Of a stretch of 52,878 nt of DNA, positions 8,923-17,345 are shown piece by piece. The stretch is from positions 1 through 52,878 of the IMG/VR virus record IMGVR_UViG_3300018421_000038; one strand, written 5' to 3'. Positions within the stretch are counted from its first letter, which is position 1; each line of letters begins with the position of its first letter. A model generated the notes under the pieces. The model ran no database searches. It was given only the letters and a program-made list of their open reading frames with translations, and had not been told where the DNA came from. This stretch comes from a virus. The position numbers were made by a program, and so were the translations under genes.

Positions 8923-9262
8923 CCACTAATTTTTCTACTGTTCTTTTTTGTTTTAGTTCTACAAACTCGTTGTAGTAACTGTTAGAAGCTGTAAAATAAA
9001 CGTCAAGAACATTTGAGTGAAACTCTTCGAGATCGATAACTTGTACAGGCAATTTATTATCATCAACGAGAACAACTTCTGTATTTCCTGTTGATAGTAA
9101 TGTATAACAAAAGTTAATTAATTCTCTTGTTACTGTAAACTGAGACCCATTATGATAGTAAAGAAGTTCTTGATTATATTTTTCTTCTAAAACCCTTTTT
9201 TGGTTATTTAATGTAACCATATAATTACTAAAATCGAGTGCTTTTTTAAGACGTTCGTCCAT
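8909..9262 (-). CDS. Small unknown protein, first gene of the glycan operon
   Basis: 117 residues, family not recognised. It has an N-terminal helical stretch (DERLKKALDFSNYMVTLNNQKRVLEEKYNQELLYY) followed by a mixed alpha/beta part with VLVDDNKLPVQVIDLEEF, and ends in a charged helix. There is no signal peptide or membrane segment. A good ribosome site (AGGAG, about 8 nt upstream of the ATG at 9262) and a near-perfect sigma70 promoter precede it, which makes it the promoter-proximal gene of the leftward operon. It sits at the boundary with the fibre genes, a position where fibre-assembly helpers often lie, but no sequence feature proves that. Confidence 0.7.
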   Translation of the reverse strand: MDERLKKALDFSNYMVTLNNQKRVLEEKYNQELLYYHNGSQFTVTRELINFCYTLLSTGNTEVVLVDDNKLPVQVIDLEEFHSNVLDVYFTASNSYYNEFVELKQKRTVEKLVDANE

Positions 9263-9290
9263 AGAGGTGCTCCTACTATACTTTTACTAT

Positions 9291-9319
9291 AGTATATAAC
9301 ATAATTTGTTTGTTGTCAA
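9291..9319 (-). promoter_or_regulatory. Sigma70-type promoter for the 9262-to-1 operon
   Basis: On the minus strand TTGACA (9319-9314), 17 nt, TATACT (9296-9291). The -35 is perfect, the spacer optimal, and the -10 differs from consensus at one base. It lies 29 nt above the ATG at 9262. The same TTGACA-17-TATACT pattern stands before gp47. An interrupted inverted repeat (CTATA, 7 nt, TATAG) at 9276-9292 overlaps the transcription start region and could be an operator. Confidence 0.8.
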
Positions 9320-9331
9320 TGAAAGACTGGC

Positions 9332-10636
9332 TTAGAAATTAGCTACTGTAGTGCCTGTAATAGCATCACTATATACGACCGTGTCAATAGTTTCGCCATT
9401 AATTAGTATTTCACCATTAGGTACAGCTAGGAACATTTGGCTCGTTGTTGTTCCTTTTACATATTCATCTATACCTTCGCCATGGAAATCTTGGCATTGC
9501 AATTTTATTTGTAAAGTATTAGCGTCAACTTTTAAAGCATCCACAACTATCTGATTATTTGAATAATTGGTAGTGCTAGAACTTGTGTAAACCCTTGTAT
9601 AAGTAGAACTTAGATCTGCGTAACCCTTAGTAGATATAATTCCATCTGAATCCTGTGTTTTATTATAGCCCATTCTTATTTGCCCAACATCTGCCATTAA
9701 ATTTTTCCAGTTGTTGGTTTTTAATTCTCCGCCAGTGTACGTTAATGTCAAAGACATTCTTATTTCTCCACCCGAATTAAAAAAGCTATCTAAAGATGTT
9801 TCGCTCGAAAAATCTACTGTAAAAATATGACTTATAGCTGTTCGCCATTGTAAACTTCTTGTAGACCCTAGTACAAAAAGCCCACTAGGTACAAACAACG
9901 GAACTATGTCTGCCTGGTTAGTAATGTCTATATCAAATCTATTAGTTTCTAGACCTCCAACTTGGGTTTCTAAATTTGATATGTATAATTCTTCTACTTT
10001 ATCAGTTGATGCTAGATTTGTTGCATAATCACCTACAACATAAGGATCAATAGTAATTCCATCGCCGTTTTGATGGGCATCTATCCGTATAATATCTTTA
10101 TATAAATTTATATATTCTTCATCATCTATTATGTCTACCGTGGAAGAGACAGGTGTGCTTAATAGAGATTGTCCATAGCCGTATCCAGCTTCTCCTCTAT
10201 CTGATACCACAGTTCCTACTCCAGAATATAGAAAACTTTTACTAGAAGTTAATGATCGTTGAGCATCTGTTTGACCGTCTGACTGAATAACTGTGCTAAG
10301 ACTTGCAGAAGTAAAAAAGTTGTTAATCAGGTTTTGATTAGAAGAGCCGTTGGTCAAATCATTTACCCAATATGCTACACCTAGTGCTCTTGCCTTTCTA
10401 AACAATCCATATCTGGTGCCTAGATTTGTACTAAAAGCATCATTACTTTCGTATAAATTTAAAACAAAATCTTTATAAGCAAGCACAGTTGCCTTAGGTG
10501 TACTTCCCCAGTATATAGTTTTGTATTCATCGTACCAATCGTTCCAGTTGTAAGTCGCAGGAGTCGATGGTCCAAGAATTTGTTCTACTTGAGAATATAA
10601 GTCATTAAATCTATTTGCAGTAATAGTAACAGGCAA
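9332..10636 (-). CDS. Fibre/adhesin-like structural protein with one DUF4214-like insert module
   Basis: 434 residues. The first about 25 residues (TANRFNDLYSQVEQILGPS) match the N-terminus of the 10683-13910 product. They are followed by a module of about 120 residues (NDWYDEY, LYESNDAFSTNLGTRYGLFR, AYWVND, RSLTSSK, VSDRG) and then by a shared domain (ISHIFTVDFSS, FFNSGGEIRM). The core 'GTRYGLFR..A.G.AYW' recalls DUF4214-like repeats. The start must be TTG (10636-10634), because no in-frame ATG precedes the conserved N-terminus. An AAGGAG site lies about 7 nt upstream and a late box 18 nt upstream. Probable virion surface protein. Its receptor or partner is unknown. Confidence 0.65.
   Translation of the reverse strand: MPVTITANRFNDLYSQVEQILGPSTPATYNWNDWYDEYKTIYWGSTPKATVLAYKDFVLNLYESNDAFSTNLGTRYGLFRKARALGVAYWVNDLTNGSSNQNLINNFFTSASLSTVIQSDGQTDAQRSLTSSKSFLYSGVGTVVSDRGEAGYGYGQSLLSTPVSSTVDIIDDEEYINLYKDIIRIDAHQNGDGITIDPYVVGDYATNLASTDKVEELYISNLETQVGGLETNRFDIDITNQADIVPLFVPSGLFVLGSTRSLQWRTAISHIFTVDFSSETSLDSFFNSGGEIRMSLTLTYTGGELKTNNWKNLMADVGQIRMGYNKTQDSDGIISTKGYADLSSTYTRVYTSSSTTNYSNNQIVVDALKVDANTLQIKLQCQDFHGEGIDEYVKGTTTSQMFLAVPNGEILINGETIDTVVYSDAITGTTVANF
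10185..10552 (-). repeat. Shuffled module copy 3 (DUF4214-like)
   Basis: This coding segment is homologous to the two copies at about 11760-12126 and 12130-12508. It shares a 22-nt exact match with the second copy (10426-10447 and 11999-12020). It interrupts the N-terminal domain that is continuous in the neighbouring gene. Confidence 0.7.
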
Positions 10637-10654
10637 TTTGTTTCTCCTTATTAC

Positions 10655-10662
10655 TATTTATT
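10655..10662 (-). promoter_or_regulatory. T4-type late promoter box
   Basis: AATAAATA on the minus strand, 18 nt above the TTG start at 10636 and just above the AAGGAG site (10644-10649), in a 46-nt gap between genes. It matches the gp55-dependent TATAAATA consensus except for the first base. The motif is not rare in AT-rich DNA, so position is the main support. Confidence 0.55.
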
Positions 10663-10682
10663 TGAAGTTGTCTTTACATTCA

Positions 10683-13600
10683 TTAAGTTGGCGGCAATAC
10701 TGTGACCGTATCGCTACCGCTAATAGAGCCGCCTGGCCCTGTAACAGTCATTGTCACAGTATGGTCTCCTTCTGCTGTAAATCCATAGTTAGGAGTAAAA
10801 TAGAATGAGCCAGGAGTATAATCTACAACATCTGTTGCGGTTCCTGAAGGTCCTGTAATTGTATATTCTACCGAATCAATATCGCCTTCTGCTTGTATAA
10901 ATCCTCTGCCAGTTGTTCCGAATGCAACACTTTCTGCAAGACCTGACCATTCAGGCTGTACAAGCCAACTTGGAGCAGTAGGTTCAACTGAACTTAATAC
11001 TTCAAAGCTAACTGTTTGTGATACAGTATTGCCTTGACTATTTTGTGCGGTAAGGGTAGCAGTTTTTGTTCCTATTTCTTCTAGCGTAAATGATGTTGCA
11101 CCAGTTGAGCCGCTCGGAAGTGGCAAATCACTATATTCTACATCATAATTAGTTGTAATACTTGCGGTCGTTGCATTTGCAACTTGATAAATTAATCTAA
11201 CTGGTGTGTCTATTTCTATATCACCAAAAGGTTCTGGATAAAATGCACTGATTGTAGGTTCTGGTGCGTTTACTGGTATAGTTACTGTTGCTGTAACATT
11301 GCCGCCTGCATTAGATGCTGTAAGCGTAGCAGTCACATTACCTGTTCCGTCTGCTTCTTCAAATATTACTATATCACTACTTCCGTTAAGTGTAGTATAT
11401 GTGTCAATCTGTGATATTCCTGGCCCTGCTAGTGATACAGTAACACTATCAGCATTTAACACATTCCATGTTGCGAAAACAGGTTCTCCCCAATATGCAA
11501 CACTTCTATTAAATGTCCAACTAGTGATAGTTGGTGCGTCAATTGTTATGGGTGGTTCACCACTAATACTCGTATCATTTATTGTAATACTTGCAGACAC
11601 TGCAGGATGATTATCTAATGTAAGTGTCATTGTTTCCTGACCTTCAGTAATTACATCCGCTACTGGATTGTAATTCTTTATTGCTGTATTACCATAAACT
11701 GTAAATGCATCTTGTAATTCATCTGACAAGGTGCCGCCCGGAGTACCTCTGTCTCCTACTGTTCCAAAGGTACCTCTATCATATACAACACCGTTTCCTG
11801 CACTTATGAATACTTTATCTTGTGTTAAAGACCTTTCAGCATCTGTGAGACCTCCCCACGGTGTAGTTCCTAGGCTTGCAGAATAGAAAAAGTTATCTTG
11901 TGTTGTTGATCGAGAAATACCTCTTTGTATATCATTTACCCAATATGCTATGCCTTCTGCTCTCGGTTTTCTAAATAATCCGTATCTAGTACCTAAACTT
12001 GTACTAAAAGCATCATTACTCTCGTATAGATTCAATATAAAGTCTTTATCCGATAGTACTGCTTCTTTTGTCGAAGCCCAATTATATTGTGCTTGAAATT
12101 CTGCATACCAGTCATCCCAAGTATATGTTACTCCTGATCCGCTTCCGGTACCAATTAAATATGTTTTGTTAGGCGTTAGAGATCTTGATGAATCAGTTTC
12201 TGTGCCGTTTGCTTGTATCCATGCTATTGGCACTGTACTGTAATTTACGCTACTCCAGAATACATTTTCCCAAGCAGTTCCATTTTTATTGTGTACACGT
12301 ATGTACTCATCTGTCCAATATGCGATACCGGCAGCATCAGGTAATCTAAACAGTCCATACCTAGTACCCCAATTTTGTGTTTGATACTGATTGTTTGAAT
12401 TATAATATGGATATACAAAATCAAAACCTTCTAGTGCATCTTCTTTAGATATTCCGTTTAAGTAGGAGGTTCTAAATTCGTTGTACCAGTCATCTAAGCT
12501 GTAAGTTCCGTCTGATAGATCTTCACGTTGAATACCCGATATAGTAAATGGCACTTGTGTACCATTTGTTACATTTGTGGTTGTAAGTATGAAACTAACA
12601 GTGCCGCCTTCGTTTATACTTGTTGAACTAGGAGTAACTATATATGTTGCTGCTCCTGATTCTGCACTACTGTCATTAATTAAAACAGATGTTCGTGCTA
12701 GATTATTATCTAATGCAAGTTCAAAAGTTTCTACACCTTCTGTTGCAAAATCAGCTACAACTGCAAAAGTTTCTATTCCTATGCCATTGTTGTCAATGGT
12801 AAAATTGCCAGATAAACTACCTGACACTAAATCAGCAGCACTAATGCCAGTGATAGTATATGGCACTGTACTTCCTGTAGGAACATTAAATGTGCTTAGT
12901 GTAATAGTAAATGCAGATCCTTCATTTACAGCAGATACACTTGGAGTCAATACATATGTAGGTCCACTTGTCGGTGTCTGGCCTGTTAGATCAACATTTG
13001 TGAATACACCAGGAGAAGGAACACTTACATCTCCTGTGGCTCTAAATAGTGTAATTAAACTTCTTAATGTCCCGTCAACATTATTATCCACATTGTTATC
13101 GCCAACAACATCATTAAATTCAATTCTAAATGATATTTGAGTTTCACTTACTGCTCTTGCTTTTACTAAAAAGATATTTCCTGCATATACACCGCTGTAA
13201 GATCCTGCGCCAATTTTTGTGTATATGGTTTGATACGAACTAGTTAAGCCAAAATTACCTATATTAGTTCCGCTTCCGGAAGATGCGGCAGTTGCAAGAC
13301 TGTTAAATCTTACTATACCTACTTCGTTTGTCAACGCCGCCCAATCTAAACCCTTAGGAGTACTAGCATTTGTATTAGATGGATCAATTCTAATTTCGCC
13401 GCCTGTATTAAAATAGTGACGTCTTGCATCACTACTGCCAAAAGTAACAGTAAACTCGTGAAATATTAAACCATTCCAAGTACTTGTTCTTGTCGAAGTG
13501 ACTGCTGTTTGAGAGCTTGCTTGGCTAGGATGAACATTACTTTTGTCGGTTTCGACTTTACGCATTAATGACTCAAAATCTGATATACCCTTTTTTGTTC

Positions 13601-13910
13601 CTTCGGGGTCAGCTGACTCTAGTCCTTGATCATTAATTATAAATGAAGTTTCGTCTGCAACTACGTTTTGATTTTCTAATACAATTTGTATTTCTGTAAC
13701 ACTAGGATCACTTGGACCAACTTGATGAATCCTAGCTTTTATAATATCAACATATAAATTATTTAGATTATCAGCATCAATTAAATCTCCGGGTAACACT
13801 TGAGAACTTTGTATAAGCTGTCCATACCCGGTTGTACCGGAGCCATTACCTAAAATTAGTTCAATCCTTGATTGTAGGTTATTAATTCTTGCTGCGGTAA
13901 CTTCTGCCAT
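10683..13910 (-). CDS. Large multi-domain adhesin: Calx-beta-like, module inserts, Ig/PKD-like C-terminus
   Basis: 1075 residues. The N-terminus (RINNLQSRIELILGNGSGTTGYGQ) and a domain with FHEFTVTFGSSDARRHYFNTGGEIRI are shared with the next gene. Residues about 315-415 form a Calx-beta-like domain (VNEGSAFTITLST, then EGVETFELALDN). A second one starts at about 425 (INEGGTVSFILTTT) but is split after REDLSDGT by two DUF4214-like modules (about 467-725) before resuming with TEGQETMTLTLDN. The C-terminal 290 residues contain about three Ig/PKD-like domains (ASNAGGNVTATVTI, AQNSQGNTVSQTVSF, TGPGGSISGSDTVTV). This is a typical phage fibre or host-recognition protein. ATG start at 13910, close behind the preceding gene. 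Confidence 0.7.
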   Translation of the reverse strand: MAEVTAARINNLQSRIELILGNGSGTTGYGQLIQSSQVLPGDLIDADNLNNLYVDIIKARIHQVGPSDPSVTEIQIVLENQNVVADETSFIINDQGLESADPEGTKKGISDFESLMRKVETDKSNVHPSQASSQTAVTSTRTSTWNGLIFHEFTVTFGSSDARRHYFNTGGEIRIDPSNTNASTPKGLDWAALTNEVGIVRFNSLATAASSGSGTNIGNFGLTSSYQTIYTKIGAGSYSGVYAGNIFLVKARAVSETQISFRIEFNDVVGDNNVDNNVDGTLRSLITLFRATGDVSVPSPGVFTNVDLTGQTPTSGPTYVLTPSVSAVNEGSAFTITLSTFNVPTGSTVPYTITGISAADLVSGSLSGNFTIDNNGIGIETFAVVADFATEGVETFELALDNNLARTSVLINDSSAESGAATYIVTPSSTSINEGGTVSFILTTTNVTNGTQVPFTISGIQREDLSDGTYSLDDWYNEFRTSYLNGISKEDALEGFDFVYPYYNSNNQYQTQNWGTRYGLFRLPDAAGIAYWTDEYIRVHNKNGTAWENVFWSSVNYSTVPIAWIQANGTETDSSRSLTPNKTYLIGTGSGSGVTYTWDDWYAEFQAQYNWASTKEAVLSDKDFILNLYESNDAFSTSLGTRYGLFRKPRAEGIAYWVNDIQRGISRSTTQDNFFYSASLGTTPWGGLTDAERSLTQDKVFISAGNGVVYDRGTFGTVGDRGTPGGTLSDELQDAFTVYGNTAIKNYNPVADVITEGQETMTLTLDNHPAVSASITINDTSISGEPPITIDAPTITSWTFNRSVAYWGEPVFATWNVLNADSVTVSLAGPGISQIDTYTTLNGSSDIVIFEEADGTGNVTATLTASNAGGNVTATVTIPVNAPEPTISAFYPEPFGDIEIDTPVRLIYQVANATTASITTNYDVEYSDLPLPSGSTGATSFTLEEIGTKTATLTAQNSQGNTVSQTVSFEVLSSVEPTAPSWLVQPEWSGLAESVAFGTTGRGFIQAEGDIDSVEYTITGPSGTATDVVDYTPGSFYFTPNYGFTAEGDHTVTMTVTGPGGSISGSDTVTVLPPT
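11760..12508 (-). repeat. Two tandem DUF4214-like modules inserted in a Calx-beta-like domain
   Basis: Copy 1 (about 12130-12508) and copy 2 (about 11760-12126) each encode DWY.E(F), GTRYGLFR.P.A.GIAYW and RSLT..K. The downstream flank, GTLSDELQ (about 11721-11735), resumes the split domain. Copy 2 is closer to copy 3 in the next gene than to copy 1. Confidence 0.7.
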
Positions 13911-13919
13911 GACGATCCC

Positions 13920-15404
13920 TTATACCTTTAGAACACATTCTACTAGTTTTTCACCCTCGTCAAAGTTGTTCTCTAATGCAATGCCAACAACTGAACCTCC
14001 ATTAATTGCTGTACTTGCACAACCATTGTCGTCAACATATACAGCATCGCCTTTTGCAACTGGTCCAATTACTCTTACAGGCAATCGTCCTTTTAAACCA
14101 ATGTATTGTCCGGCAGCTTCACTATTCATCATAAATGCAGGGTCAGTAGATACAACTCCGATAGCTGTACAACCTTTAGACACTGCTTCAACTTCATGGT
14201 CTGTATGGTCGCATACACAAACTACAGTTCCTGCTTTTAACTCTTCGCCAGTTGTATATTTTTCTGCTAAATCAGCATACCTTGCTTGAGTAGCAGTACC
14301 TTGGAATAAATTTGCTGACAAGTTACCTGTTGCATCACGAACCGCCACTGTATTGTTAGATGTTCCTACAGATGCTGTTCTATAATTGCCGGATCCATCA
14401 TTTAAGGAAGCAGCTTTCGTTGCAACTCCAACAAAACTACTTGCATATATATCATTCCAAGTTAAAGATGCACTACCTAGATCGTAGGTATTGTTAGTAG
14501 AAGGATTCAAACCTGAGCTAGTAAGTGTAGCAATGTGTGTTTCTACGCCGCCGCTATCTGTTGCTTTAAATTTAATCTTACTATTCAAGCCTGTGATATT
14601 TGAAATGACAGCTTCGGTTCCATTTTCTACAAGTATCTTTAAATCTTGGCTATCACCTACACGTATACCTGCATCTGGAAATGATACCAAAGTTGTAAAT
14701 GTTGGATTAGAAGTTTGTACAAACTGATTTGCAGCTAATCCTTGCAACCTGTCAGAATCAAGGGCAGTTCCTCCAAAACTGTGGCGTCCAGTTGTAAATG
14801 GAGTATAAGAAACTACCGAATAATTTGGCACAGTGATACCTTTATAAATGGTACTATATCCTGCATCAATTAAAGATGTTTCGCTTGCATTTAACACAAA
14901 ATAGTCAAAGCTAATTATAGAAACAACGTTATCGTTTACTGTTGCTGCAATTATGCTTCTAGTCGCTCCGCCGTTATCTAACACTTCACGACTTTGCATT
15001 TGTGTAACACCTTCGCCTGCGTTTTGTGGGCCTATTAAAACAAAAGCAGTGCCATTGTAAACATATAATTGGTCGTTGGTATTATCCCACCAAAAATCAC
15101 CGTCTGTAAGTCCTGCAGGTTCGTCCGCGCCAACTTCAGCGCCGCCTGTAGTTCTCCACTGTGTGCCGTCGTAAAATTTTAATTTACTATTACCGCTATC
15201 AAACCAAACCTGGCCGCTTATAGGCCTAGATGGTTGATTTGCACCGCTAAAATTTTCTAACAAAAACAGGAAGTTTTCGTTTTGTATTTCACCGTAACCG
15301 GCATAGTTTTTTCCGATAAATTTAAGATCTGTTGTTTGATCTACTGTACCGTCTTCTACTGTTGTTAACAGTGTATTATTATATCTATCAATTTGATACG
15401 CCAT
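13920..15404 (-). CDS. Fibre-like structural protein, 'QVWFD' head, self-processing-type tail
   Basis: About 494 residues from MAYQIDRYNNTLL. The upstream TTG at 15413 is rejected because AGGGG (15415-15419) suits the ATG at 15404 with about 10 nt spacing. The head (FIGKNYAGYGEIQNENFLFLLENF, GQVWFDSGNSKLKFYDGTQW, GDFWWDNTNDQLYVYNG) is shared with the two preceding genes. The C-terminal 120 residues start with RYADLAEKYTTGEELKAGTVV and include GVVSTDPAFMMNS and GLKGRLPVRVIGPVAKGDAVYV. This ending is common in marine phage fibres and recalls G2-type intramolecular processing domains. Cleavage residues could not be confirmed. A late box lies 28 nt above the start. Confidence 0.65.
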   Translation of the reverse strand: MAYQIDRYNNTLLTTVEDGTVDQTTDLKFIGKNYAGYGEIQNENFLFLLENFSGANQPSRPISGQVWFDSGNSKLKFYDGTQWRTTGGAEVGADEPAGLTDGDFWWDNTNDQLYVYNGTAFVLIGPQNAGEGVTQMQSREVLDNGGATRSIIAATVNDNVVSIISFDYFVLNASETSLIDAGYSTIYKGITVPNYSVVSYTPFTTGRHSFGGTALDSDRLQGLAANQFVQTSNPTFTTLVSFPDAGIRVGDSQDLKILVENGTEAVISNITGLNSKIKFKATDSGGVETHIATLTSSGLNPSTNNTYDLGSASLTWNDIYASSFVGVATKAASLNDGSGNYRTASVGTSNNTVAVRDATGNLSANLFQGTATQARYADLAEKYTTGEELKAGTVVCVCDHTDHEVEAVSKGCTAIGVVSTDPAFMMNSEAAGQYIGLKGRLPVRVIGPVAKGDAVYVDDNGCASTAINGGSVVGIALENNFDEGEKLVECVLKV

Positions 15405-15431
15405 TTTTGTCAAGCCCCTAAGTAATATACT

Positions 15432-15439
15432 TATTTATT
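15432..15439 (-). promoter_or_regulatory. T4-type late promoter box
   Basis: AATAAATA on the minus strand in the 38-nt gap above the ATG at 15404, upstream of the AGGGG ribosome site. It has the same form and spacing as the boxes at 10655 and 20019. Confidence 0.55.
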
Positions 15440-15442
15440 CAA

Positions 15443-17344
15443 TTATGGATATGCAGTGTCACTAACAAAATTCCATGCAGCACCATCTGAAGAAAAAGTA
15501 ATAAGTTGTCTAGATGGCGAAAGTGTAGCACTACCAGATGCAGTAGTATTTGCTACAATATCTTGTACAACTGCTCCTGTGCCGCCGCCTGCTAGATCAA
15601 CTTCTATAAATGATTTTTGTAAAACTCCTGTATTGTTGTCCGCAACCGATACGTTGATACCGCTAACAGTAGCACCAGAATAAGATGTTGCGTGTATTTT
15701 AGCTGATTTACCCGCATTTTCTACTGCGGCAGGATATAAATCATCTAAGTATGCAATTAAATTAGAATATAGTGTTGCGCCTGTACCCAACCCTGTAATA
15801 TCCATAGAAAACACAATCGGTTCAGTAGCAATTTGATTGTCTACATAAAACTTTGTAGCTGCATCTTGGTTTTGTGTAGGATCAGCCAACCCTGTGATTT
15901 TTTGACTATCTGTAACATGAATATCGCCAGCACCGGTAATTAAAATTCCTCTGCCATCGATATCTACATCATTTGCTATAAAATTAAGTGTAGTTGCACT
16001 TTGTAAAGTATTATTAACTGTGATTGTGCCATCAACTTCTAGAGAAATCAGTGTGCCTATCCTAGTTAGACCAAGTGCAGTATCGATACTAGGATCAATA
16101 GTTGTATTGGTAATTTTGTCTATACCGCCAATTTTATAAGTTGAACCGGTAGAAGTTAAATTTAGATTTGAATTAGATGTCCATGCATTATTTGCATTAA
16201 CCCACGTAAATGTTTTGTTTGTAGTACTAGCTAATACTGTTAATCCTGCGCCGTCAACTGCTGTATCATCGCCATATGAACCGCCTTTCACATGTGCAAG
16301 ATCAATATTTTTATCCTCAACTAGAAGTGTTGTTGTTTCAACGGTAGTTGTATCGCCTTCAACAACTAAATCTCCAGTTATTCTAAGATCACCGTTTACA
16401 TCTAGAGTGTACTGTGGTGTATTTGTAAAAATGCCTACTCGTTCTGTTGATGCATCTATATACAACGCATCAACAATAACTGCGCCGGATGGTGTGGTTC
16501 TAACACGCAAACTAATATCATTATCTAATAACTGATTTTCAAAATAAAATCTCGGTCCAACAACTTTTTGAACATGATTTTGTGATAAACCAACTGTTAA
16601 ACCACCTGAGTTTTGAATTGTTAATGTACCAACAGTTACTCCATTAGCATCTGAAGGTAAAAACTGGTCGGCTGTTCTAGTAACTCCTGCACCTGTAATA
16701 AGAGCATTAGCACCACTAGCAGTTCCATAAAATCTAAAATTAGCACTATCAATTACATTTATGCCTTCATTTATTATACCATTTGGATTGTCTTCTGTTA
16801 CTAAACCTAAAATCCTCTGACTATAAACGGGCGTAAATGTTAAACTACTTAGCACAGCAACTAGTTCGCCAGCAATATATAAATTTGCTAGTGTTCTTGA
16901 TCTAGATTGAGTATCGAGTATGCTTTCGATTTTAAATCCACTTACACCTTGTGATTCTGTATATTGTGGTCCAACTAAAATTAAATCATTGCCGTCGAAT
17001 GCATAAAGTTGATTTTTTAAGTTATCTATCCACAAATCGCCTGCAACCATTTGCGGTCTAGTATTTTGCACATACGGACCGCCGCTTGCTTTCCATGTAG
17101 TGCCGTCATAAATTTTTAATCTTTCATCCGACCTGTCATACCATAGTTGACCTACTAAAGGATTGCTAGGAGCAGAAGTGTTAGCAAAATTTTCTAATAA
17201 TTTAATAAAATTTTCATTAAAAAATTCTCCATATCCGGAATAATTTCTACCAACTAAAACAAGATTAGTAGACGAATTGTCAATTTGTCCATCAATTAAT
17301 TCAGTAAGTAATGTTCCGTCTGTTTTGTTTAGTTGATAACTCAC
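15443..17344 (-). CDS. Fibre-like structural protein, 'GQLWYD' head (paralogue)
   Basis: 633 residues. Head: LVGRNYSGYGEFFNENFIKLLENFANTSAPSNPLVGQLWYD, then GDLWIDNLKNQLYAFDGNDLILVGP, collinear with the other two paralogues. The middle carries VGIFTNTPQYTLDVNGDLRITGDLVVEGDTTT, a beta-repeat shaft typical of phage tail fibres. The C-terminus (ATKFYVDNQIA to the end) differs from both relatives and has no collar domain. The gene starts at 17344, 1 nt after the preceding gene ends. Probably a trimeric tail appendage. Exact place in the virion unknown. Confidence 0.68.
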   Translation of the reverse strand: MSYQLNKTDGTLLTELIDGQIDNSSTNLVLVGRNYSGYGEFFNENFIKLLENFANTSAPSNPLVGQLWYDRSDERLKIYDGTTWKASGGPYVQNTRPQMVAGDLWIDNLKNQLYAFDGNDLILVGPQYTESQGVSGFKIESILDTQSRSRTLANLYIAGELVAVLSSLTFTPVYSQRILGLVTEDNPNGIINEGINVIDSANFRFYGTASGANALITGAGVTRTADQFLPSDANGVTVGTLTIQNSGGLTVGLSQNHVQKVVGPRFYFENQLLDNDISLRVRTTPSGAVIVDALYIDASTERVGIFTNTPQYTLDVNGDLRITGDLVVEGDTTTVETTTLLVEDKNIDLAHVKGGSYGDDTAVDGAGLTVLASTTNKTFTWVNANNAWTSNSNLNLTSTGSTYKIGGIDKITNTTIDPSIDTALGLTRIGTLISLEVDGTITVNNTLQSATTLNFIANDVDIDGRGILITGAGDIHVTDSQKITGLADPTQNQDAATKFYVDNQIATEPIVFSMDITGLGTGATLYSNLIAYLDDLYPAAVENAGKSAKIHATSYSGATVSGINVSVADNNTGVLQKSFIEVDLAGGGTGAVVQDIVANTTASGSATLSPSRQLITFSSDGAAWNFVSDTAYP

Positions 17345-17345
17345 T

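Noticed and set aside
12577-13140. Plus-strand 187-codon frame
   Set aside because: Antisense shadow of the adhesin gene. Composition mirrors its Thr/Val/Ser-rich codons.
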